From contig CM071931.1 in assembly GCA_016081115.2 (NCBI GenBank), forward strand, positions 19,072,317-19,136,316: DNA of 64,000 bases, given 5' to 3'. The position numbers were made by a program, and so were the translations under genes. The DNA comes from Rehmannia glutinosa. Lineage: Eukaryota; Streptophyta; Magnoliopsida; Lamiales; Orobanchaceae. Shown here piece after piece: positions 47,513 through 58,525 of this stretch. The first letter of the stretch is position 1. Each line of letters starts with the position of its first letter. Below the pieces are notes generated by a model, which had not been told where the DNA came from, made no database searches, and saw only the letters and a program-made list of their open reading frames with translations.

Positions 47513-47816
47513 CTACATATTTTGCGCACAACCGTCTTTCGTAAGATCGAGGGTACCTGCTGCAATCCTCAAAGCCGATGTCCAATCATCAATAAGAACT
47601 TCCCAATTTTTGAAATCTGGGATATCAAGATTTAGCATCAATCCATATGGATGTATCGGATCGATCTGAGATTTTCCATAAGTTGTATTATAAAGATTTG
47701 ACCTCTTAGAACGTTGGCGAGTTCCGGAAATAACAAGAACTCCTCTTGTGGTAAAATCTCCAGCGTGCGGCATTGGTTCATCTCCATGATGTGAACATGT
47801 ACTTTCTGCAACGTTA
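47513..47816 (-). pseudogene. Pararetroviral capsid-like fragment
   Basis: An 86-codon stretch (47773-47513) contains IPDFKNWEVLIDDWTSAL, reminiscent of the start of the caulimovirid capsid core. It stops just before the RT begins at 47482, so most of the capsid and the whole protease are missing. That points to a deletion joining these two parts. The hAT MITE interrupts upstream at 47824. Assignment to capsid is tentative. Confidence 0.45.
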
Positions 47817-47824
47817 GGATCAAC

Positions 47825-48525
47825 TAGGGGTGACCACCGGTTCTAGTTCCAAAACTACCAGTTCCGGTTCCAAAACTGTCGGTTCAGGTTCCTCATTTTG
47901 GAGGAACCGGAACTGGAACTGGAACCATTTCCTCACAATTCCGGTTCCCAGAACCGATAGTTCCAGTCCGGTTTCAAACCCGGTTCCTCCACGGTTCCGA
48001 TTCCGGTTAAAACCGCAACCGTTTGTTTATCTTTTGATAATTTTTGATTTTTTAAAAATAGTTTATCAATTTCAGTTAAAAAAAAAAGAAAGAAAAAGAC
48101 TTGGACTTAATATTCAATTAAGTTTTATAGTTAATATTAATAATAATATTAAACTATCTATATAGACTATTAGAGTATAGAATAATCAAATTTCATGTAG
48201 TTCGCTTACAACATTTGGTCTAAAATGTGTCTTGTATAGTTACGAATATAAAACATCATAATAAACATTTAACATTTCTTCTAGCATATGTTTACCAAAA
48301 AAAATATTGGTTTTAACCTTAAAACGACGGTTCCTTCACGGTTCCATCGACGGTTAAAATCGCCGGTTCCACGATTTTTGAGACCAAAGAACCGGAATCA
48401 GAACCAGCCTACATGGTTTCAGTTCCAGTTTTGGAACTGTTGACCACGGTTACGGTATAGGAACCGTTGACCATGGTTTCGGTTCCAATTTGGAACCCAG
48501 TTTTGGTTCCATTTGGCCACCCCTA
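47825..48525. mobile_element. hAT-type MITE (701 bp) with GGTTCC subterminal repeats
   Basis: Ends are TAGGGGTGACCACC and its inverted form GGCCACCCCTA. The 8-bp target duplication GGATCAAC flanks it (47817-47824, 48526-48533), the hAT signature. Both ends are packed with GGTTCC / GGAACC-type units, while the centre is AT-rich. It carries no transposase. Confidence 0.92.
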
Positions 48526-48549
48526 GGATCAACCAGTGGTGATGGATGT

Positions 48550-50234
48550 TGATGGCTCAAAAGCTACCTTTAAAACCGTAGGCAAGTGCACCTATCGTTT
48601 TATAGTATAGATTATTGAGTACCGAGTGTCATTCCCACGAGGATTGTAAGTACTAATAATTACTGTCTTTTTGTTATTTAATCTAACAATTTCGAGTTTT
48701 TGTTTGATGAAAAATGAAAACAAATTATAAATTGTAAAAATGAAAGAAGATTTGTAAAATAAGAAATCAAGAGATAGAAATGTGTTTGAATGTAAATCCC
48801 TCTAGAATGTTTTTGTGATTTGACAAGTTAAAAATACAACCGTAAGCCCTTAAGCAAAAACCAACCTCTTTTAATAAAATCTCATGTCTTGTGGACCGTA
48901 GAAATTCCCAATTTAAGTTAAACCCTTTCTCAAGGCAAAAACTTCTAATCTCAAGTTGATTAATCAAATCTCTTTCTAGTTAAAACCCCAAGACAAAGAC
49001 ATTATAACGATTTGTGAATTCCCATATTAGGTTTGACCCTAATCCGAGAAGATTTATGTCGTCCTATATCTAGGATTGCATGCAACTCTTTTCACTTATA
49101 TAGATTCTATTTCACCATGAATCTCTCGATTTCCGGATGAAAAATAAACTTCAAATCAATATTGCGCATATATCAATTCGAATGAACGAAGCATAATATA
49201 AGTGAATCACACAAAATATGAAGATTTTATTAAAAACATACACACCTTAATCACAAATCCATTCTAGAGTTCATTACATTCAAACACTAGGAGTTTAGCT
49301 ACACATGATTTTGACCAAAGAATAAATTACACAAGAAGATTTAAGTATTGTAGACATGGTGTACTTATCTTTCTCAAAATCTCAATTGACTTCTTTCTTG
49401 ATTGATGATGTTGCTCCAAGCCTTCTTCTCCAATATTGCCCCAAGCTTTCTCCTCCAAGACCCTTGATCCCAATTCTACTTAATGAAATGAATACAATGA
49501 ATATTTCGAGTATTTAATGAATGAATCTCCCAATTTCAACCCTTGGCTTTTATAGCAACCAATACATTGATAGTACTCTCTTTTATTAAACAATCACCCC
49601 CATTTTCCTTGTTGGTTGGTGAATTCTTGTATTCAAGTGATGAGGAGGGGACATGGAGACATGTTTCAGCAAAATAGGGTGTTAAAAGTGTACAAAAGTG
49701 GCCAAAATGGGTTGGTTGGTGAGTTTTCCCAAATTCCGCAAAGAAAAGTTGCAAAAAGAGGTCCGGACACGCCCGTGTCGCCGTAACGGCCGGGCCGTGG
49801 CTTTGTTTTATCACACGGGGACTCGGCATGACATGGTCGTGCTTCCCAACACGGCCAGGCCGTGTTCGACACGGCCAGTGTTGAACAGGTGTTGGAGGTT
49901 GTTTTGTGCAAAAATTTCGAGTTTTTGGCTCCGTGGTTTCTGAACACGCCGTGTTGCCCGACACCCCGCCCGTGTTGGACCAAAAAGGCCCCGAAATAAC
50001 GCGTTTGGCTTGGAATTTCGAGCATTTTTGCATCCTTAAACTCCCGGTATGTTTTGACATGAATCCATGGTCCGAAATTCACCAAAATTAGCCCCGAATG
50101 GTCAATCTACATCAACAAAATCACCTCGGAGTAATATGAACTATGTACAATCAAAAATTTACAAAACTAACAATAAAATAACTCGAATTCTACTCAAATA
50201 TACACATAAAACATGCATAAAAAGACCCTTATCA
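48550..50234 (-). repeat. Athila-like 3' LTR
   Basis: This 1685-bp LTR is close to its partner but differs in the CG-rich patch 49770-49990, where ACACGGCCGTGTT-type palindromes occur. Plus- and minus-strand open frames here are LTR noise. Confidence 0.92.
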
Positions 50235-50855
50235 AACCACCTCCAACTTTGAACTTTGCTTGTCCTCAAGCAAAACATTATATCAAAAAGAGGGATTCAA
50301 TAAATCACAACATACAAAGATGATTTTTTTTTTTTTTTTGAACATATTGAACATAAGCAGTCAAGTTCTTGGCCTTCTCAACCTGAATTAACCATTAAGT
50401 AAAAACATAGTTTTGTAAAGCGATCGATTGTCAAGAAAAAGACTATAATATCGGGCAGACATTATTCGAGACTTGAAATCATCACTCCACAAATCGATAG
50501 TTATGAACAACTTCAATTCAATAACGCCATGAAAATACAAGAATTCAATAGATCATTGTAGTTAGCCTACTAGTCATATAACCAAGCTTCTTGAACTTTA
50601 TTGGAATGAGAAGTCAAGGAGTATTCATTCTCCTTTTTTTTTTCGTTCTCTCTTTTTTTTTTTTTTTTTTTTTGGGGACCTTTCGAGACATGCTTCCACT
50701 AGGTTTATATTTTGAATTTCTGTTCAAACACTCCTAGGGTGGTTTCCCATACTCATATTCGTGTCGCCGTTTTACGTAAAAGACAAACATGGGGCTCATG
50801 AATGCTCCTAGTTACTAAGCAACAACAAATAGAGGAGTATAACCTCGATTGGTCC

Positions 50856-50897
<42 letters not shown>

Positions 50898-51690
50898 TTT
50901 CTTTCTTTTTTTTTTTTATTCGCAAGCTTGGTTTAACAACTCGTTAACCACTACTAAATCACGAGTTCTCAGGCGTTCATAGCGCTAGGTATCGTCGATA
51001 TGCCTTAACACATCAAGTATTTATGGTGTTAGAAATCTCATCAAAATTTTGCCCGCATCCACGTCAATCTATCCTAGACAATCAATTGCTTCACATTGAA
51101 AACACAAATTAACAAGTTAATGTAGGTATAATTGGGCTAAGTTATTGACTAGCAAACATTCAATTTGTTAAAAAATAATAATACAAAATAAAAATAAAAA
51201 TCACATCTCTCACAAACAAGCATACAAGCATTCCGAAAATGTTATTGTACCCACCTCCAACTTTATGATTCACATTGTCCTCAATGTGAAAGAAAGAAAT
51301 GGACAAACACACACAACACACTCAAAAAAAAAAAGCAAAGAAACTAGAATGATATAAAAGAAGTGGAAAAAGAAAAACACGACCTTACTACAATAGTGGA
51401 ATCAGTGTTGAGTGATCATTGGGTTGTTTTGGTACGGGACCTTCAACGGCATCTTCATACCTAATCAAAGTTAAGCAACACACAACTCGAATACCGTGAA
51501 ATCTCAAATATTCCCAATTAGGACAACCAAGAAGATGTTCAAGTTTTTTTTTTTTTTTTTTTGATTTGAAAATGACTCTAAGGACTTGTGATTATTTTGA
51601 AAGAAAATAAAATAAAAAAAATAAAAATGAATGAAAACAATTGCACACAAACATCGGGTTGCCTCCCGGGTAGCGCTTCTTTAACGTCAT
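50235..51690 (-). other. Athila-like 3' internal noncoding region
   Basis: No gene is seen. A PPT-like block (TTGAGGACAA then AAGTTGGAGGTGG on the minus strand) occurs twice, at about 50238-50272 next to the LTR and at 51252-51290. Very long T runs lie at 50630-50672, 50858-50892 and 51546-51562. Near 51660-51690 the minus strand carries the TAACGTCA / CGCTACCCGGGAGGCAACCC-type block common after pol in plant Gypsy elements. Confidence 0.75.
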
Positions 51691-51805
51691 ATAGCTGGAC
51701 CATTTCACCTAAATGTGAAGATTTAATCAGCGAGCTTGAACTTATGAAAAATTTTATCTCTTTGAACAACATCGCCACCCGTATCGATTTTCGAACAATT
51801 GACCT

Positions 51806-52321
51806 TCATGGTCCTTTTTTTAGCATGTTATTCTCAAAATGGGATTTATCTGTGGAAACTTTTGCACATTGAACATCACATACTTTCGAGGATTTATTAG
51901 AAGACATATCAAGCAAAGAATCATTTATCCTTGTCTCAATCAAGTTTATAGGAAAACAAGTATCATTTATAGGATTTCTCAAAGGAATTTTAAAGATAAC
52001 TTGTTCACCCCCTACTCTCAAAGTAAGCTTTCCATCATGCACATCAATGAGAGATTTAGCGGTAGCCAAAAAGGGACGCCCTAGAATTAAGGGAACTTCT
52101 ATATCATCATGCATGTCAAGAATAATAAAATCAATTGGGAATATGAATTTATCAATCTTAACTAGCACATCTTTAACAATACCTCTAGGATGTTTAATCG
52201 ATTTATCGGCTAATTGAATGTCCATCCTAATAGGTTTAAGTTCACTTAATTCCGCATGCTTGAATGTTTCATAAGACATCACGTTGATACTAGCTCCCAA
52301 GTCGGCTAGTGCCCTATCAAC
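51806..52321 (-). pseudogene. Athila-like aspartic protease
   Basis: The retropepsin domain reads DLGASINVMSYETF at its active site (near 52310) and continues with IPLILGRPFLATAKSLIDVH, the family's flap-to-C-terminal pattern. It should cleave the gag-pol precursor. The frame stays open to 51806. Right after it the post-pol spacer begins, so the reverse transcriptase, RNase H and integrase are deleted near 51700-51800. Confidence 0.88.
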
Positions 52322-54090
52322 AGTAAACCATCAATTGTGCAAGGGATAATAAAGCTTCCGGATCATTAAATTTCGTGGTAGTTCATTGGAAGGACATTTA
52401 TCATTCAATCGCACATTTGATAATTTATTAAGCTTATTTTCACTAGGAATGATGTCATTAAGATCCCTAACATGCTTTGAATGAGGGTCAACAAATGGAT
52501 TATTGGCATGTAATTGTTTGAAAGAATCAAGGTACTTACCAAATTTGTCCTCCCTTCTATCTATCTTCTTCGGTTAGACTCGGTAAGGGATCTTGGGCTT
52601 CAGATCTCGCAACCTCCTTTTTCATGAGATTTTCTTTGGGCATGTCATCCTCCACGTATTTCGCATGGCGGCATTGGCATAATCATGCTCATGTGGAAAG
52701 CGATGGTGATTGCCTTTACGTGCTCCCCTGGGTTTGGCTCGATACCCAAAGCAAACTACCTTGTGGCCTTTCGAAATCATCTTCGCAATCTGGCCTATTT
52801 GGTTTTCCAGATTATGGATAGATGCCTCTTGATTTCTCAAGGATGTTTCCACCGCCCGAATCGGGTATCATTGATTGCACAAACTTTGTTATAAGATCTT
52901 CCAAGTTAGGCTTACCTTGATTTAATGAAATCCAGGGAGACGTGTGTAGATCGGGATTGGGATTAGGTCGTGGTTGGCCTTGATTTCCCCAACCGAAATT
53001 AGGATGTTGTCGCCACCCAAGATTATATGTGTTCTTTGTAAGGATTACTTGGGTAATTTCGCCTTGATTCCCAACGTAATTAGCATGTTCGGGCGTGAGG
53101 TATTGTGTGTGGACAGTCTTGATGATTATAATCCGCCGCAAGTTTCACAAGATAAAACGTGCGGTGGTGGTGGTTTAGGAGAGCTCGCTAGATCGTCGAT
53201 CTTTTGGGTCAAAGCTTCGACCTGTGCGGCTAGTGTAACCACCGCATCGCATTATAAACACCCACTGCTTCGTTAGGTTTACCTCGTGACGGATTGCCAT
53301 TGATAGCCATTCATGGCCATTCCTTCTATCTATCGGATCTTGGGCTTCCACGGTGTTTTATTGTTCAAAGTTCCCCCACCGCCGCGATCAATCATTTGCC
53401 TTGTTGACGAGAGTAGCCCATTATAAAATGTTTGGACTTGCATCCAAATAGGAAGACCATGATGTGGGCATTTCCGCAACAATTCTTTGAATCTCTCCAA
53501 GTGTCGTACAAGGTCTCGTCATCTTCTTGAGTGAATGAAGAGATTTCATTCCTCAATCGTGCGCGATTTTGGCGGTGGAAAATATTTCAAAAGGAACTTT
53601 TCGCCATGATGTTCCACGTTGTAATCGTTCCTTTGGCAAAGTATTTAGCCATTGTTTAGCCCGTCCCCAGAAGAGTAAATGGGAATAGGCGTAAACGGAT
53701 GGCATCATCAGAGACCCCATTGATTTTGAATGTATCGCAAATTTCGAGGAAATTTGCGATATGATTATTCGGATCTTCGCCTGGTAGGCGTCGTCGAATT
53801 GAACGAATTGTTGCACCATTTGAATGACATTCGGTTTGATTTCAAAATTATTCGGCAACAGCGGGCCTTACGATTCTAGATGACGTGTCGTCCATGGATG
53901 GTTTGGCATAGTCATACATAGTTCTTTGTTCATCCTCCATGACAAAATCTTTACTTTAGTTAGTATCCTCTTCGTGGTTCGTGTTAGTACTTTCCTCTCG
54001 TGTTGTTCTACGGTGGTGTCGCGCTTCCAAATTCGGCGACGAGTAGGCATACATCGCGGTAAACAAAGAGGATAAGTATAAACCAAGACT
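52322..54090 (-). pseudogene. Athila-like gag
   Basis: Minus-strand fragments in shifting frames. The N-terminal part near 54086-53868 is basic. A retrotransposon gag core is visible around 53790-53660 (HIANFLEICDTFKINGVSDD, then AIRLRLFPFTL). Then come linker pieces 53141-52812 and 52852-52622 (LENQIGQIAKMIS, typical of the C-terminal gag of Athila). Several stops and frameshifts disrupt it. Gag would form the particle. Confidence 0.82.
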
Positions 54091-54173
54091 TACAAAGATA
54101 GATAAAAAGGAAGATAATGGTAAAAAAATAAAAAAATGATTAAATTAACAAAAATAAAGCGTTCTTAATATTA

Positions 54174-54195
54174 CAATCCCGACAACGGCGCAAAA
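54174..54195 (-). other. Primer binding site of Athila-like element
   Basis: GCGCCGTTGTCGGGA on the minus strand, next to the 5' LTR, matches the tRNA-Asp-type PBS of Athila elements. Confidence 0.85.
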
Positions 54196-54198
54196 ACT

Positions 54199-55894
54199 TG
54201 ATGGCTCAAAAGCTACCTTTAAAACCGTAGGCAAGTGCACCTATCGTTTTATAGTATAGATTATTGAGTACCGAGTGTCATTCCCACGAGGATTGTAAGT
54301 ATAATAATTACCGTCTTTTTGTTATTTAATCTAACAATTTTCGAGTTTTTGTTTGATGAAAAAGGAAAACAAATTATAAATTATAAAAATGAAGGAAGAT
54401 TTGTAAAATAAGAAATCAAGAGATAGAAATGTGTTTGAATGTAAATCCCTCTAGAATGTTTTTGTGATTTGACAAGTTAAAAATACAACCGTAAGCCCTT
54501 AAACAAAAACCAACCTCTTTTAATAAAATCTCATGTCTTGTGGACCGTAGAAATTCCCAATTTAAGTTAAACCCTTTCTCAAGGCGAAAAACTTCTAATC
54601 TCAAGTTGATTAACTCGAAATCTCTTTCTAGTTAAAACCCCAAGACAAAGATTATAACGATTTGTGAATTCCCATATTAGGTTTGACCCTAATCCGGAAG
54701 ATTTATGTCGCCCCATATCTAGGATTGCATGCAACTCTTTTCACTTATATAGATTCTATTTCACCATGAATCTCTCGATTTCCGGATGAAAAATAAACTT
54801 CAAATCAATATTGCGCATATATCAATTCGAATGAACGAAGCATAATATAAGTGAATCACACAAAATATGAAGATTTTATTAAAAACATACACACCTTAAT
54901 CACAAATCCATTCTAGAGTTCATTACATTCAAACACTAGGAGTTTAGCTACACATAATTTTGACCAAAGAATAAATTACACAAGAAGATTTAAGTATTGT
55001 AGACATGGTGTACTTATCTTTCTCAAAATCTCAATTGACTTCTTTCTTGATTGATGATGTTGCTCCAAGCCTTCTTCTCCAATATTGCCCCAAGCTTTCT
55101 CCTCCAAGACCCCTTGATCCCAATTCTACTTAATGAAATGAATACAATGAATATTTCCGAGTATTTAATGAATGAATCTCCCAATTTCAACCTTGGCTTT
55201 TATAGCAACCAATACATTGATAGTACTCTCTTTTATTAAACAATCACCCCCATTTTCCTTGTTGGTTGGTGAATTCTTGTATTCAAGTGATGAGGAGGGG
55301 ACATGGAGACATGTTTCAAAGCAAAATAGGGTGTTAAAAGTGTACAAAAGTGGCCAAAATGGGTTGGTTGGTGAGTTTTCCCCAAATTCCGCAAAGAAAA
55401 GTTGCAAAAAGAGGTCCGGACACGCCCAGTGTCGCCCGAACGGTCGGGCCGTGCTATTTTATTACACAGGACTCGGCTGACATGGTCGTGCTTCCCAACA
55501 CGGCCAGGCCGTGTTCCCGACACGGCCGTGTTGGGAACACGGCCAGGGCCGTGTTGGAGGCTGTTTTGTGCAAAAATTTCGAGTTTTTGGCTCCTCCGTT
55601 GAACACGGCCGTGTTGCCCGACACCCCTGCCCGTGTTGGACCAAAAAGGCCCCGAAATGACGCGTTTGGCTTGGAATTTCGAGCGTTTTGCATCCTTAAA
55701 CTCCCGGTATATTTTGACATGAATCCATGGTCCGAAATTCACCAAAATTAGCCCCGAATGGTCAATCTACATCAATAAAATCACCTCGGAGTAATATGAA
55801 CTATGTACAATCAAAAATTTACAAAACTAACAATAAAATAACTAGAATTCTACTCAAATATACACATAAAACATGCATAAAAAGACCCTTATCA
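54199..55894 (-). repeat. Athila-like 5' LTR
   Basis: This 1696-bp LTR includes the perfect palindrome AACACGGCCGTGTT at 55602-55615 and further ACACGGCC units at 55490-55560. Confidence 0.92.
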
Positions 55895-56565
55895 GATGTG
55901 GTCTTTGATGTTGGTCAAGAGTAACTAAGGCTGAGCCATCTCCTGCGTTCATCTTTAAATTTACAATTTCTAATTCTGGGAAGGATTCGGCAAGGTCATG
56001 TAGATCTTTAAGATTAATCTTTTCCATATCCATCACTTGTTTACTTTATAACGGATTTCCTTTGATGATAGCAATGAGCTTTTCACCGTCTGTCATTTTT
56101 CGTACAATTTTGGTTGGTTTCCCATTTTGATGTAAATAAGGTATTGTTCCGAAATTAATACGCTTCTTTCCTCCGGATGAACTTGGTGTTCTCCAGATTC
56201 TTGACTCGTTTCTGGATATTATGAAGAATTTCAAGAGTTTCCTTCTGATATTTCACCATCTGGTTTTGGATCTGATGAACTTGTGTTGGTAGATGATTAT
56301 GGCAGTTGCCATAACTCTGCACCGTCTTGTGGACTTCTCTAAAATCCTTTGAGAACTTAGATGTGTCTGGAAGTATCTTGCTCCATTCTAGTACTCCATC
56401 AGGACTCGTGATTTTCATGGATGCTTCCTGACGATTCATCAGATCGATATATAATATCTGATTTATCCTAAGGAAACTCAGATAACATGTTGCTTGTTTA
56501 TCGCATTGTCTCAAGGTTTTCCTATCGGCTCCTGCGAGTTCTTTGCAACATATTGATAGTTCCAA
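55895..56565 (-). pseudogene. Pararetroviral N-terminal ORF with coiled coil
   Basis: The first ORF after the primer site runs 56565-56155, then continues in other frames as 56234-56046 and 56036-55895, where the Athila insertion cuts it. It ends with a heptad-like helix (VHQIQNQMVKYQKETLEILH). In caulimovirids small coiled-coil virion-associated proteins occur at a similar place, but I cannot assign it firmly. Reading resumes for 16 bp at 48549-48534, then is cut again by the hAT MITE. Confidence 0.5.
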
Positions 56566-56739
56566 TATGTTATCTTATCATGGTGTTCTTGTGCATACGT
56601 CGTCAAAATTTGACGATATCTCATGTAAGGTATATATCTTGGACAATTGTCCAGATCTATTTTCTTGGAGAAAATTCTCCTCACACATTGTTAATTACAT
56701 AAATATAATAAATATAACTTAAAGTTCTTAATAAACATA

Positions 56740-56752
56740 GGCTCTGATACCA
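56740..56752 (-). other. tRNA-Met primer site of the pararetrovirus
   Basis: TGGTATCAGAGCC on the minus strand is an exact initiator tRNA-Met PBS, the conventional start of caulimovirid genomes. It lies about 175 nt before the first ORF. Confidence 0.8.
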
Positions 56753-57298
56753 TTTTCGAGGATCGAAAGACCAAATGAGTAAATGTATAAAATGTAATAA
56801 TAGGGGTAAATCTGGAATTTAAGGCAAAGTGTAAAATTTTGCAAACAGGGGGGTTAAGTTAAGTGTGTTTCAAAGTTCGATGGTAAGTGTAAAACCGAAT
56901 AGTTTGGCGGGTTAAATATTTTTATCCCTAATTTTATTCTCTATTTCTATTAAAGCTTTTATCTCTTTGATTATATGATTGTAAGAAATATTTCTAGTGT
57001 ACAATGTACTAAGTTCAAGCAATGAACGATTTGATCGTATATTTACCATTTTTCGTATGGTGCCAACACCAAAGATCGCTAAATCATTTCGAATAGTATT
57101 GAGAGAACAAGGAGGCTAAATTGATTTTTATCCCAACACCGATTTGACGGCCGATTGTTTTTGGGCATGGAATATTACAACCCAAAAAAATGTCTTAGAA
57201 TTGAAAGCTCTACATATAAACCTCTTAATTACACTCATAAATCTATAAGCTAAAAATTAGCAGATAAATTATTTAACCATAGTGTATTGTATTATTTT
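56753..57298. other. AT-rich spacer with a diverged inverted repeat arm
   Basis: No gene is seen. Positions 56800-56940 carry AGGGGTAAAT, AAGTGTAAAATTTT and GGGGGTTAAG phrases, the inverted type of 43720-43860 on the other side of the pararetrovirus. Confidence 0.5.
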
Positions 57299-58522
57299 CT
57301 CTCAAGAAAATTCCAGTTTACCGATAAAATTCATCGACAGAAAGATTTTGTCACTAAATTTTATAGTTACCTATAGAATATCACAAAATAAAAAATATTA
57401 TTTCCCCCAAACTATACCGACCGATGATCAATTACCCAAAAATCACCAATAATTTTTAAATTTACCAATATAAATATTGTAGGTATTTACCAACAGTTTT
57501 TGATTTTGTTGGTAAAATATTTAGGGAAAATAAGATTTTTAGTCCTGTAAGTTGGACCTTTTGGAGAATTGGTCCTCTAAATTGTCACATTCATTTTTTA
57601 GTCCTTTAACTTTCACATTTCTAGTTATTCAGTCCTTTAACTTAACAATTTTATTTTTGGTCCTAAAACTTAACATATTTCAGAAATTTGGTCCTATAAC
57701 TTAACATATTTTAGAAATTTGGTCATGTAACTTTTTTTTTAGGGAATTTAGTAATATAACTTAACAATAGTTAAATTTAATTAATTTATAAAAAAGGTTA
57801 TTTCTAAATTAATTTAATTTTTCAAATCGAATGATTTTAATTAACAATTAATTTTCTTTAAAAATAAACAATTATTTTTTAATTTAATTAATTTTAAAAA
57901 AAAATATTTAAGCATTAATTTTTTAAACCTTCAAATTAAATGCATCTTGTACACTAGTCTACGAGTTACATTTCTTGGAGATAATTATCCTCACCAAAGG
58001 TTAATTGCATAAATATGACAAATTATTCTTAAGTTACTAATTTGATGTAATTATTTTAATTTTCCTAGAATTCATTAATTATTTTAGAAATTTCTATTTA
58101 TTTAAACTTTTTATTAATCAAATTAATTTAATTTTAATTGTTTTTATAATTTGATTAGTTTCCAAACATTGAAATTTAATTATTTTATATTTGGTCCTAT
58201 AAAATAGTTAAATTTAACTATTGCTAAGTTATAGGACTAAATTTCTAAAATATATTAAGTTGTAGGACCAAATTTCTGAAATATGTTAAGTTTTAGGATC
58301 AAAAATAAAATTGTTAAGTTAAATGATCAATAACTAGAAATGTGAAAGTTAAAGGATTTGAATTGACAATTTAGAGGACCAATTTTTGTTGGACTAAAAA
58401 TCTTATTTTCTCAAATATTTACCTACAATGATTTTACCTACAAACAGTCTTACCTACACTTTAGAGTTATATTCATACTTACTAACATATTTTCTATTGG
58501 TAAATTGATTTTTCTTGTAGTG
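57299..58522. mobile_element. Non-autonomous CACTA-type MITE carrying another MITE
   Basis: The right end is CTTGTAGTG (58514-58522). The left end reads CTCTCAAGAAAATTCC, a decayed CACTACAAGAAAA with one base lost. TTT flanks both sides (57296-57298, 58523-58525), fitting a 3-bp duplication. Without the nested MITE it is about 325 bp. The inverted match continues inward (CAGTTTACCGATA / CAATTTACCAATA). Confidence 0.6.
57524..58412. mobile_element. Mutator-type MITE (889 bp)
   Basis: Long inverted ends start GGGAAAATAAGATTTTTAGTCC and are mirrored at the right as GGACTAAAAATCTTATTTTC. The 9-bp target duplication AAATATTTA is perfect (57515-57523, 58413-58421). Inside each arm, TAGTCC/GGTCC plus TTTAACTT phrases repeat about every 35 bp. 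It has no coding capacity. Confidence 0.88.
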
Positions 58523-58525
58523 TTT

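Larger units (their letters stand above)
48550..55894 (-). mobile_element. Athila-like Gypsy LTR retrotransposon, RT/IN deleted (7345 bp)
   Basis: LTRs 48550-50234 and 54199-55894 both start TGATGGCTC and end CTTATCA. The target duplication GATGT is at 48545-48549 and 55895-55899. The PBS at 54174-54195 (GCGCCGTTGTCGGGA on the minus strand) is the tRNA-Asp type used by Athila-like Gypsy elements. Gag and protease are recognisable, but reverse transcriptase, RNase H and integrase are absent. It inserted into the pararetrovirus. Confidence 0.92.
44501..56752 (-). mobile_element. Endogenous caulimovirid-like pararetrovirus remnant
   Basis: This is an old integrated copy of a plant DNA pararetrovirus on the minus strand. 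It starts at a tRNA-Met primer site (56740-56752), as caulimovirid genomes do, and includes a coiled-coil ORF, a capsid-like piece, reverse transcriptase with YIDD, and an RNase H ending in a LADFLTR-type motif. It is broken by internal deletion, frameshifts, a hAT MITE and an Athila element. About 4 kb of viral sequence remains. The left limit is uncertain; I see sequence of this type to about 44.5 kb. It cannot encode a complete virus. Confidence 0.8.

Noticed and set aside
49536..50085. Overlapping minus-strand open frames up to 174 codons, repeated at 55236-55745.
   Set aside because: They lie inside the two LTRs of the Athila-like element, differ between the copies and show no protein family.
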